Shown here piece by piece: positions 49,175 through 56,818 of a DNA stretch of 64,000 bases. Below the pieces are notes generated by a model, which worked only from the letters and a program-made list of their open reading frames with translations, did not search any database and was not told where the DNA came from. This DNA comes from Prochlorococcus sp. AG-402-M23 (GTDB taxonomy: Bacteria > Cyanobacteriota > Cyanobacteriia > PCC-6307 > Cyanobiaceae). The position numbers and the translations under genes were made by a program. How positions within the stretch are numbered: the stretch's first letter is position 1; every line of letters starts with the position of its first letter. The DNA is taken from contig QCIR01000004.1 of assembly GCA_003216575.1 (NCBI GenBank), positions 32,568-96,567 of the forward strand, written 5' to 3'.

Positions 49175-49624
49175 TTATTGAAGTTTTTTTAATGCTTTTA
49201 TAGCTTCTTTTATATGAGCTGGACCATTTAAAAGGTCTTCAAATATATGTTTTATTATTCCTTCGGAATTTATTATATAGGTTACTCTTCCTTCAATGAA
49301 GCCTAGCTTTTTTGGTACTCCAAATTGGTTTCTGAGAGTATTATTTTGGTCGCAAAGTAATGGATACTGAAGTTTGTTTTTATTTGCAAATCCTAGATGA
49401 CTTTTAATACTACCATTGCTTATTCCCCACACCTCAGCACCTAGAATTTTGAAAAGATCATATTTGTCTCGGAAGCCACAGGCCTCGATAGTACAACCAG
49501 GCGTATCGTCTTTCGGGTAAAAAAACAAAACCAGAGACGTTTTAAGTTTATTTGAAGTTCTGATGTTTCCGTTTTGATCTTTCAAAGAAAATAATGGAAT
49601 TTGATCACCAATTTTCAATTTCAC
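49175..49624 (-). CDS. bcp: Peroxiredoxin Q (Bcp family)
   Basis: A 149-residue thiol peroxidase. Active site PKDDTPGCTIEACGFRD shows the peroxidatic Cys and the resolving Cys four residues on, typical of atypical 2-Cys PrxQ. It reduces hydrogen and lipid peroxides, using thioredoxin. It lies within the photolyase-related operon. Confidence 0.95.
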   Translation of the reverse strand: MKLKIGDQIPLFSLKDQNGNIRTSNKLKTSLVLFFYPKDDTPGCTIEACGFRDKYDLFKILGAEVWGISNGSIKSHLGFANKNKLQYPLLCDQNNTLRNQFGVPKKLGFIEGRVTYIINSEGIIKHIFEDLLNGPAHIKEAIKALKKLQ

Positions 49625-49749
49625 TCTGCCTAATTAAATTAATATTATATAAAATTAATTTTTTTTCGAGAGTACTCTTTTGGAGTAAAAACAACACCTA
49701 GAAAAAGTTAATAGAAATTTAATCGTTTTAAATATCTGAGTTGAAATTA

Positions 49750-51240
49750 TTAATATAGTTTAGACATGAACGCATTAGCATTACGTCTGTGGTTCATTTT
49801 TTTATTAGGGTCCATTTTTTCTAAATTCCTTAAAATCATAGATAAACGATATTGGTCCTTGAACTTATTTTTATAATCATCTATAAATGTCCAAAAAAGA
49901 CTATCCCAAGTTGAGCACCAATCTTCAGATTTATAGTTAGACATTTTTCGAATATAATTAGAGCCTGAAATATATGGTTTGGTTGTAAATAATCCTCCAT
50001 CTGAAAATTGACTCATTCCATAAACATTTGGAACCATAACCCAATCATATGAATCTATAAACAATTCCATAAACCATTTGTATACTTCATTTGGATGGAA
50101 TCTGCATAGAAGCATTAAATTTCCAACTATCATTAGTCTTTCTATATGATGAGCATATCCTGTCTCTAAGATATTTTTTATTGAGTCGTCTAAGGGCCTT
50201 ATTCCTGTTTGGCCAGTGTAAAAACATAAGGGTATTGGTTTGTCCTCAAATTCCCAGAAGTTTCCATTTCTGAGTTCTAAATTATTTCGTTTGTATATTA
50301 ATAGGATAAATTCACGCCAGCCAATAATTTGTCTAATAAATCCTTCATAGGAATTAATCCCAATATTGTATGATTGATAAAACTCCAATGATTTATCTAT
50401 TATTTGTCTCGGAGTAAGTAATCCGGAATTAATTAATGGAGAAAGAACACTATGCCAAAGTGTTCTATGATTTGAATGTATTGCATCTTCATAATCTCCA
50501 AATAAATTAAATCTTTCCATTAAAAAATTATCTAACCATTCTTCAGCATCTTTATGAGATAATGGATAATTAAAATTTTCTGTGCTCCCATAATAATCTT
50601 TATAATTTATAGAAACTTCTTTCTTAGCTTTATCTAGGAATCTGTTTGTTTTTATAGTTGGTATCCTAGGAACTTCGATTGAATTTGGGAGCTTCTTTCT
50701 ATTCATTTTGTCAAAACTCCATGTCCCCCCTTTTGGCGAACCATCTTTTTCGATAAGTATATTTAGGCTTTGTCTTTGAATCTTATAAAATTTCTGCATT
50801 CCATAAATTTTTTTTTGATTAAGTATTTCTTCAGATATATCTGAACAAGTTATAAACATATCATTTTCTCTTATTTCCAACTTTATATTATTTTTCAAAG
50901 AGAAATCCTTTATCCTTTTTTCTAGCGACCAATCAAATACTTCATAAGTGATAAAATAATTAAAACCTTTTTCTGATAGATAATTGAGATTATCTTCTGT
51001 TCTGCTTTCTCTTTTATGTTGTAAGTAAATTACATTGAAACCCTGAGATTTGAGATCTTCTTCGTAAGAGTCCATAGTAGCTTTGTGGAAAATTATTTTT
51101 TGACAATGAAACTTGTTTTGCCATTGAGAATCACAACCAAAAAATAAGTTATCTTGAATCAGAGCAATATGAGTAATGTCAGAAAATTGTTTTTTTATTT
51201 TGAACAATTGATTTGGAAAAATCAGGAAAATTTTTCTCAA
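49750..51240 (-). CDS. Photolyase-related protein of the bacterial (6-4)/FeS-BCP group, apparently without the Fe-S cluster ligands
   Basis: A 496-residue protein of the deoxyribodipyrimidine photolyase-related family. Seen: the N-terminal antenna domain (FLIFPNQLF), QIIGWREFILLIY, YAHHIERLMIVGN, and NVYGMSQFSDGGLFTTKPYI. The family's C-terminal cluster motif YCxxC...CPF is replaced by MSNYKSEDWCSTWDSLFW, leaving one cysteine of the expected set, and the Cys expected before YAHHI is Gly. Related bacterial enzymes repair (6-4) photoproducts with FAD, a lumazine-type antenna and a [4Fe-4S] cluster. Cofactor content here is likely changed. It belongs to one operon with TIGR03643 and DUF2256 genes upstream. 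Confidence 0.85.
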   Translation of the reverse strand: MRKIFLIFPNQLFKIKKQFSDITHIALIQDNLFFGCDSQWQNKFHCQKIIFHKATMDSYEEDLKSQGFNVIYLQHKRESRTEDNLNYLSEKGFNYFITYEVFDWSLEKRIKDFSLKNNIKLEIRENDMFITCSDISEEILNQKKIYGMQKFYKIQRQSLNILIEKDGSPKGGTWSFDKMNRKKLPNSIEVPRIPTIKTNRFLDKAKKEVSINYKDYYGSTENFNYPLSHKDAEEWLDNFLMERFNLFGDYEDAIHSNHRTLWHSVLSPLINSGLLTPRQIIDKSLEFYQSYNIGINSYEGFIRQIIGWREFILLIYKRNNLELRNGNFWEFEDKPIPLCFYTGQTGIRPLDDSIKNILETGYAHHIERLMIVGNLMLLCRFHPNEVYKWFMELFIDSYDWVMVPNVYGMSQFSDGGLFTTKPYISGSNYIRKMSNYKSEDWCSTWDSLFWTFIDDYKNKFKDQYRLSMILRNLEKMDPNKKMNHRRNANAFMSKLY

Positions 51241-51341
51241 TTTAGTCGATTAATAAATTTGTTACTTCTCAAAGAAAATTTAAGAAGTTGATTTCCTAAA
51301 ATAACTGGATTCTTTATTAAGTGCGAAAAAAATCATCGTGG

Positions 51342-51473
51342 TTAATTTTGATTTTTTCTTCTTCTACATCTTTCTCAACAGTAAATGACATTATCCCAGT
51401 CTTTAGCCCATTTTTTTCTCAATTGAAAATCTCTCAAGCAAATCGGACAATTTTTTATCAATTTGAACTTCAC
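51342..51473 (-). pseudogene. DUF2256 zinc-finger-like small protein interrupted by in-frame TGA
   Basis: Read from the GTG at 51473, which forms a GTGA overlap with the stop of the TIGR03643 gene. The frame gives KNCPICLRDFQLRKKWAKDW, then DNVIYC, a TGA at 51375-51377, then ERCRRRKNQN and TAA at 51342. In DUF2256 the four cysteines are arranged CPxC...YCSxRC. Here TGA stands exactly where Ser (TCA) would be, between the third and fourth Cys. So it is a one-base nonsense change, a truncated but possibly still made 32-residue protein, or a sequencing error. Confidence 0.8.
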
Positions 51474-51703
51474 ATTTGATTAGCTGCCTTGAATCTTGTC
51501 TTCTTGTCAGGGAAGCCATGCTTTAATTTACGTCCAGTAACTCTTTTTCTCCACACTTTAAAAGAAGATTTTTTTAAATTAGATCGCATTAGATGAATAA
51601 CTTCTTTCTCTTTGAGATTGAATTGAAAATCGATCGCATCAAAAGGGGTCCTATCCTCCCATGCCATTTCGATAATGCGATCAACTTCAGCTGAAGTTAG
51701 CAT
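51470..51703 (-). CDS. TIGR03643 / DUF2805 family protein
   Basis: A 77-residue basic protein with the family pattern DRIIEMAWEDRTPFDAIDFQ, EKEVIHLMRSNLKKSSFKVW and RKRVTGRKLKHGF. It has a helix-turn-helix feel but no known function. Often found next to photolyase-related and DUF2256 genes, as here. It is the first gene of the operon and overlaps the DUF2256 start by GTGA. Confidence 0.88.
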   Translation of the reverse strand: MLTSAEVDRIIEMAWEDRTPFDAIDFQFNLKEKEVIHLMRSNLKKSSFKVWRKRVTGRKLKHGFPDKKTRFKAANQM

Positions 51704-52157
51704 TTTAAGTAAGATTTGTATTGCTAGAAAACTATTTAAACCTACAAGAGATTTTTATTAGTATTGGTACGTATATCCCTAAGAATTTTCTTGGATTTAT
51801 AAAAATCCATTGCTAATCAATTTGTTTTGGATGTATGAAATTAATTATTTGTACTCACACTCATGATTGATTTTTGTTATGACATTAATTGTTGATGGGA
51901 ATTGAAGTCGAAGTTCGTTTCTCTGTCAACATCGGAAGAGTGCTTGCGCTCTTCCAACAACAAAAACACTATTAATAGTTAAGTAGAACTTATCTGTTTC
52001 TATGTTTGGAAACATCAAACTTATCCTGTTTATTTTTTTGTATAAATAGTCACTAATTGTACTGTTAAGTTTTACTTATGCACTTGTATAAAATGATGTT
52101 AATTATTAATCAATGGTTGTTTATTTAGGTTTTGGATAGTTAAAAAGTCTACTAACT
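51704..52157. other. Divergent intergenic region with a hairpin and an inverted pcb leader fragment
   Basis: Gap between the photolyase operon and the first pcb. It holds GGAAGAG...CTCTTCC, a hairpin at 51934-51955, and at 51898-51915 an inverted near-copy of the short leader TTCGACTTcAATTCC found just before the second and fifth pcb genes. A 26-codon frame at 51895 is not supported as a gene. Confidence 0.55.
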
Positions 52158-52165
52158 TGTAGTCT
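52158..52165 (+). promoter_or_regulatory. Extended -10-like element of first pcb gene
   Basis: TGTAGTCT, 35 bases before the ATG, matches the TGTAnnnT element found before the other pcb genes. The upstream GACCT box of the others is absent here. Confidence 0.4.
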
Positions 52166-52192
52166 GGAAAATATATATTCTCCCTGTTTTAT

Positions 52193-53257
52193 ATGCAGAC
52201 CTATGGAAATCCAGATGTTACCTACGGGTGGTGGGCTGGTAATTCAAGGGTTACTAACCGCGCTGGAAAGTTTATTGCAGCCCATGCAGGTCATACGGGC
52301 CTAATTTCATTTGCTGCGGGAGCTAGCACTCTTTGGGAGCTAGCTAGGTTTGATCCCTCTATAGCCATGGGGCACCAAAGCTCTATCTTTCTCGCTCATC
52401 TTGCATCTATTGGTATTGGATTTGATGATGCAGGTGCTTGGACTGGAGCCAATGTTGCTTCAGTAGCAATTGTCCATATTATTGCTTCTCTTGTTTATGC
52501 AGGAGGAGCTCTTTCTCACTCTTTGCTCTTTGATGGGGATTTGGCTGATGGGCCAGGACCTACTACTCAAAAATTCAAGCTTGAATGGGACAACCCTGAT
52601 AATTTGACATTTATTTTGGGTCACCATCTTATTTTCTTCGGGGTAGCTTGTATTGCTTTTGTTGAATGGGCCAGAATTCACGGCATTTATGACCCCGCAA
52701 TAGGAGCAGTTCGACAAGTTGAGTACAACCTTAATTTGACCAATATTTGGAATCATCAGTTTGATTTCTTAGCTATTGATAATCTTGAAGACGTTTTGGG
52801 CGGCCATGCGTTTTTAGCATTTGTTGAGATAACTGGTGGTGCATTCCATATCGCAACTAAGCAGGTAGGAGAATACACACAATTTAAAGGAGCTGGGATC
52901 CTTTCTGCCGAGGCCGTTTTGTCTTTCTCATTGGCTGGTATTGGTTGGATGGCGATTGTCGCAGCATTCTGGTGCGCAACAAATACAACTGTTTATCCTG
53001 AACCTTGGTTTGGAGAGCCTTTAGCGTTGAAATTTGGAATTTCTCCGTATTGGATTGATACTGTGGAGGTAAGTGAGAGCACTGCATTGGCAGGTCACAC
53101 AACTAGAGCTGCTTTAACAAATGTCCATTATTATTTTGGATTCTTCTTCTTGCAAGGTCATTTATGGCACGCTATTCGTGCATTAGGCTTTGACTTTAGG
53201 AGAGTTACAAATGCTGTTGCTGGTTTAGATAGGGCACAAATCACTCTTAATGACTAA
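52193..53257 (+). CDS. pcb: Pcb divinyl-chlorophyll a/b antenna protein, copy 1
   Basis: A 354-residue six-helix antenna of the CP43/IsiA family, found in thylakoids of Prochlorococcus around photosystem I or II. It starts with the shared MQTYGNPDVTYGWWAGNS and keeps the His-containing chlorophyll helices (AAHAGHTGLISFAAG, LGHHLIFFGVACIAF, GHLWHAIRALGFDF). Compared with CP43 it lacks the large lumenal loop between helices five and six. I cannot tell from sequence which photosystem it serves. It has its own terminator. Confidence 0.95.
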   Translation: MQTYGNPDVTYGWWAGNSRVTNRAGKFIAAHAGHTGLISFAAGASTLWELARFDPSIAMGHQSSIFLAHLASIGIGFDDAGAWTGANVASVAIVHIIASLVYAGGALSHSLLFDGDLADGPGPTTQKFKLEWDNPDNLTFILGHHLIFFGVACIAFVEWARIHGIYDPAIGAVRQVEYNLNLTNIWNHQFDFLAIDNLEDVLGGHAFLAFVEITGGAFHIATKQVGEYTQFKGAGILSAEAVLSFSLAGIGWMAIVAAFWCATNTTVYPEPWFGEPLALKFGISPYWIDTVEVSESTALAGHTTRAALTNVHYYFGFFFLQGHLWHAIRALGFDFRRVTNAVAGLDRAQITLND

Positions 53258-53282
53258 CTGATTGAATTGCTTGGATATTCAA

Positions 53283-53318
53283 AAAAAGCCCCGTAATATT
53301 TTGCGGGGCTTTTTTATT
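53283..53318 (+). terminator. Terminator of pcb copy 1
   Basis: AGCCCCG, loop TAATATTTTG, CGGGGCT, then a T-run. Confidence 0.92.
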
Positions 53319-53435
53319 TAATAAAATTGATGAGACGTATCAAGGATTCTTAAATCCGATCAGGCACTGGTTTTGTAAGGAAAATCAACGGATAAGACCA
53401 GCTCTATTATTGATTTAATTTGTGTATTAAATAAA

Positions 53436-53480
53436 GACCTTTTACGATTTCAAGCAAATTAATGGCAGTAAATGTAAGGT
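53436..53480 (+). promoter_or_regulatory. pcb copy 2 promoter: GACCT box and extended -10
   Basis: GACCTTTTACGATT at 53436 and TGTAAGGT at 53473, 37 bases apart, the latter 39 bases before the ATG. The same pair occurs before three other pcb genes. Confidence 0.5.
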
Positions 53481-53511
53481 AGGTCGAATTTCGACTTCAA
53501 TTTCCTCAATT

Positions 53512-54600
53512 ATGCAGTCCTACGGAAATCCAGACGTCACTTACGGGTGGTGGGTTGGTAATTCTGTCGTAACAAATAAGTCAAGCCGATTTATTGGCTC
53601 GCATGTTGCTCATACAGGATTGATTTGTTTCGCAGCTGGTGCAAACACACTTTGGGAGCTCGCTAGATACAACCCAGATATTCCAATGGGACACCAGGGT
53701 ATGGTGAGTATTCCGCATCTTGCTTCTATTGGTATTGGATTTGATCCAACTGGAACAGTATTTGATGGCACATCAATAGCCTTTATCGGTGTATTCCATC
53801 TCATTTGCTCAATGGTATATGCGGGTGCAGGTTTATTGCACTCTTTGATCTTTAGCGAAGACACCCAAAATAGTTCAGGTTTGTTTGCTGATGATCGTCC
53901 TGAGCATCGTCAGGCAGCAAGATACAAGCTTGAATGGGATAATCCAGATAATCAGACTTTTATCCTTGGTCACCATTTGATTTTCTTTGGAGTGGCATGT
54001 ATATGGTTTGTTGAGTGGGCCCGAATTCATGGGATTTACGATCCTGCATTAGGAGCTGTTCGACAAGTTGAGTACAATTTAAACTTGACCAACATTTGGA
54101 ATCATCAGTTTGATTTCTTGGCTATCGATAGTCTTGAAGATGTTATGGGTGGTCATGCATTCTTAGCATTTGTTGAAATAACAGGTGGAGCATTTCATAT
54201 CGCTACCAAGCAAGTAGGGGAGTACACCGAATTCAAAGGAAAGAACATTCTTTCTGCTGAAGCAGTTCTTTCATGGTCTCTTGCCGGTATTGGTTGGATG
54301 GCAATTATTGCAGCTTTCTGGTGTGCAACAAATACAACTGTTTATCCAGAAGCTTGGTATGGAGAAACACTAGCTCTTAAATTTGGTATATCTCCTTATT
54401 GGATTGATACCGCTGATATGACTGGAGTTGTTAGTGGCCATACTTCAAGAGCTTGGCTTACAAATGTTCATTACTACCTAGGCTTTTTCTTCATTCAAGG
54501 TCACCTTTGGCATGCAATACGTGCTTTAGGCTTTGATTTCAAGAAGGTTACTGATTCAATTAGTAATCTTGATAACGCTAGGGTTACCCTTTCTGATTAA
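53512..54600 (+). CDS. pcb: Pcb divinyl-chlorophyll a/b antenna protein, copy 2
   Basis: A 362-residue Pcb protein. It has an insertion between helices two and three (residues about 123-140, FSEDTQNSSGLFADDRPEHR) that the other copies lack. The long tract from LGHHLIFFGVACIWF to HIATKQVGEYTE is nearly the same as in copy 3 in both protein and DNA. Its leader (AATTTCGACTTCAATTTCC) resembles that of copy 5. Confidence 0.95.
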   Translation: MQSYGNPDVTYGWWVGNSVVTNKSSRFIGSHVAHTGLICFAAGANTLWELARYNPDIPMGHQGMVSIPHLASIGIGFDPTGTVFDGTSIAFIGVFHLICSMVYAGAGLLHSLIFSEDTQNSSGLFADDRPEHRQAARYKLEWDNPDNQTFILGHHLIFFGVACIWFVEWARIHGIYDPALGAVRQVEYNLNLTNIWNHQFDFLAIDSLEDVMGGHAFLAFVEITGGAFHIATKQVGEYTEFKGKNILSAEAVLSWSLAGIGWMAIIAAFWCATNTTVYPEAWYGETLALKFGISPYWIDTADMTGVVSGHTSRAWLTNVHYYLGFFFIQGHLWHAIRALGFDFKKVTDSISNLDNARVTLSD

Positions 54601-54627
54601 TTATTGGTTTTTAAAAATTCCAATAAA

Positions 54628-54662
54628 AAAGAGCCTCGTCATATGATGAGGCTCTTTTTTTT
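54628..54662. terminator. Bidirectional terminator, pcb copy 2 / small gene 54692
   Basis: GAGCCTC...GAGGCTC stem (12-bp arms with one wobble pair), flanked by A and T runs, between convergent genes. Confidence 0.92.
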
Positions 54663-54691
54663 GTGATAAAAAAATTAGTTTTTAATTTTCT

Positions 54692-54898
54692 TTAGTTTTT
54701 GTAGTTTTCAGGCTTGGCCCAAGGATCGATTCTTTTTGAATCATCAGAATAATAGAAGAATTGAGAAGCTCCAAATACTGCTCCAAGGCCACAAAGAGCT
54801 GCAGCTATATTAAATCCACCGGATGGTTTGATTAAACCAATATCTGATGGGTGTGGAAGCTGAGTGGCAAAATCAAGAAGGTGAGAAAAATCAATCAT
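54692..54898 (-). CDS. Small single-span membrane protein within the pcb array
   Basis: A 68-residue protein with one span (about residues 27-50, SGGFNIAAALCGLGAVFGAS) and an aromatic/acidic C terminus (FYYSDDSKRIDPWAKPENYK). It lies on the opposite strand to the pcb genes, between copies 2 and 3. No family recognised. Position suggests a link to the antenna, without other proof. Confidence 0.6.
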   Translation of the reverse strand: MIDFSHLLDFATQLPHPSDIGLIKPSGGFNIAAALCGLGAVFGASQFFYYSDDSKRIDPWAKPENYKN

Positions 54899-55013
54899 TG
54901 AGTAAAAAAATTGTTTTTATTGTTAACCCAGGTGGCCACTATGCCAAACCCGTGTTTGAGGATATTACATTAATTTGAGAACTAACATTGAAAAACAAAA
55001 TTTTCTTAGTCAT

Positions 55014-55208
55014 TTAAAACCCTTTTGGTCGTGATTTCTTCTCAGGAGAGATACCATCATCAATTTTTGCCTTGGGCCTGTAATTTTTTTTAAACAGATA
55101 AAAAACAACTGCTAAAAGACAAACTCCAAGCAGAACAAACCAAATTATTGTTGCTATATAAGGAAGTCCATGAAGGTCTTGTAGCTCAAGTTGTAAAGCA
55201 GATTTCAT
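55014..55208 (-). CDS. Small single-span membrane protein within the pcb array
   Basis: A 64-residue protein with one span (about residues 17-42, ATIIWFVLLGVCLLAVVFYL) and a basic C-terminal tail (KKNYRPKAKIDDG, PEKKSRPKGF) that would face the cytoplasm. Same strand as the gene at 54692 and 115 bases upstream of it, so they may be co-transcribed. No family recognised. Confidence 0.6.
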   Translation of the reverse strand: MKSALQLELQDLHGLPYIATIIWFVLLGVCLLAVVFYLFKKNYRPKAKIDDGISPEKKSRPKGF

Positions 55209-55307
55209 TTTTGATATTTAAATTTTTCTTTAGTATTTCAATGAAAACCTAGTTTAGTCGCGGGTTAAGCCAATTTAAAGAAAAAAAACTTTACTACTTC
55301 TGTATAA

Positions 55308-55353
55308 GACCTTATTACTAATAGTAGTTTTTGAATTGAGCTGCCTGTAAGGT
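55308..55353 (+). promoter_or_regulatory. pcb copy 3 promoter: GACCT box and extended -10
   Basis: GACCTTATTACTAAT at 55308 and TGTAAGGT at 55346, 38 bases apart, the latter 41 bases before the ATG. Confidence 0.5.
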
Positions 55354-55386
55354 GTGCTCACCGTATTACGCCAAAAATCTTAAATC

Positions 55387-56433
55387 ATGCAGACCTACGG
55401 AAACCCGGATGTCACCTATGGTTGGTGGGCTGGAAACGCTGGGGTTACTAACAAATCTGGTAAATTCATTGCTGCTCACATTGCGCATACTGGGCTAATA
55501 GCCTTTGCAGCAGGTGGAAGTACTCTTTGGGAATTAGCAAGATATAACCCTGAGATCCCCATGGGTCATCAGAGTTCTATCTTTCTTGCTCATTTAGCTT
55601 CAATTGGTATCGGCTTTGATGAGGCTGGTGCTTGGACAGGAGTAGGAGTCGCTTCTATTGCCATCGTTCATTTGGTTCTTTCCATGGTTTATGGAGCCGG
55701 TGGTTTATTGCATTCAGTGCTATTCGTTGGCGATATGCAAGATTCAGAGGTTCCACAAGCTAGAAAGTTCAAACTAGAGTGGGATAACCCAGATAATCAG
55801 ACATTTATTCTTGGACACCATTTGCTTTTCTTTGGTGTTGCATGTATATGGTTTGTTGAATGGGCTCGAATTCATGGAATTTATGATCCTGCAATAGGAG
55901 CTGTTCGACAAGTTGAGTACAACCTTAACTTGACCAATATATGGAACCATCAGTTTGATTTCTTGGCTATCGATAGTCTTGAGGATGTTATGGGTGGTCA
56001 TGCATTCTTAGCATTCGTTGAGATCACAGGTGGAGCTTTCCATATCGCTACCAAGCAAGTTGGTGAATACACCAAATTCAAAGGAGCTGGTCTTCTTTCA
56101 GCAGAATCAATTCTTTCATTCTCTTGTGCAGGTATTGGTTGGATGGCTGTAGTAGCTGCTTTTTGGTGTGCTCAGAACACAACAGTTTATCCTGAAGCTT
56201 GGTACGGAGAAGCTTTGATCTTGAAGTTTGGTGTTGCTCCTTATTGGATTGATAGCGTTGATCTTTCAGGAGGTCCTGCTTTCTTTGGTCATACAACGAG
56301 GGCTGCTCTAGCAAATGTTCATTATTACTTTGGATTTTTCTTCCTTCAAGGTCATCTATGGCATGCTTTAAGGGCTATGGGATTTGACTTTAAGAAAGTT
56401 CTTAAAGAGCCTCTTCCAGCTCAGCTTTATTGA
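55387..56433 (+). CDS. pcb: Pcb divinyl-chlorophyll a/b antenna protein, copy 3
   Basis: A 348-residue Pcb protein, the shortest of the five, with a short tail (FDFKKVLKEPLPAQLY). Shares the N-terminal MQTYGNPDVTYGWWAGN and six chlorophyll-binding helices. The middle third is almost the same as copy 2 in DNA, consistent with gene conversion. Own terminator at 56459. Confidence 0.95.
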   Translation: MQTYGNPDVTYGWWAGNAGVTNKSGKFIAAHIAHTGLIAFAAGGSTLWELARYNPEIPMGHQSSIFLAHLASIGIGFDEAGAWTGVGVASIAIVHLVLSMVYGAGGLLHSVLFVGDMQDSEVPQARKFKLEWDNPDNQTFILGHHLLFFGVACIWFVEWARIHGIYDPAIGAVRQVEYNLNLTNIWNHQFDFLAIDSLEDVMGGHAFLAFVEITGGAFHIATKQVGEYTKFKGAGLLSAESILSFSCAGIGWMAVVAAFWCAQNTTVYPEAWYGEALILKFGVAPYWIDSVDLSGGPAFFGHTTRAALANVHYYFGFFFLQGHLWHALRAMGFDFKKVLKEPLPAQLY

Positions 56434-56458
56434 TTTAATCAAAAACAAAATAATTTTT

Positions 56459-56490
56459 AAAGAGGAGTTTTATCTCCTCTTTTTTTTTGC
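56459..56490 (+). terminator. Terminator of pcb copy 3
   Basis: AGAGGAG, loop TTTTAT, CTCCTCT, then a long T-run. Confidence 0.92.
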
Positions 56491-56739
56491 AATTTTTTTC
56501 TTTTAATTTCGATCGATTTAAAAAAAATTATTCGGTTTACAACGTCGAAATTTTTTCATCAAATATTGTTAGATCTTGTGGATTGAGCTTTTTTGAATGA
56601 TTAGTCGAGAATTTCGAGTATTTAAATTAAGCTATAACTAGACTTTCGAAGATTTTCACTATCTCCTTGAGACAATATCTCAGCTTCTATAAAATTGTTT
56701 TAATTATTGAAATGGGAAAAAATAGTCAAACTAAATAAC
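56491..56739. other. AT-rich intergenic stretch before pcb copy 4
   Basis: Remainder of a 385-bp gap; no coding frame, RNA gene or repeat supported. The promoter of copy 4 follows. Confidence 0.5.
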
Positions 56740-56784
56740 GACCTCTAACTATTTTGCACATATCATTTCAGCAGCGTGTAATCT
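56740..56784 (+). promoter_or_regulatory. pcb copy 4 promoter: GACCT box and extended -10
   Basis: GACCTCTAACTATT at 56740 (14 bases identical to copy 5) and TGTAATCT at 56777, 37 bases apart, the latter 42 bases before the ATG. Confidence 0.5.
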
Positions 56785-56818
56785 GCACGCATATTTCGCC
56801 TGTATCGCTTAAAAAATT

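Noticed and set aside
51895..51975. 26-codon frame starting MGIEVEVRFSV
   Set aside because: Overlaps a hairpin and an inverted leader fragment, has no ribosome site, and is too short to support.
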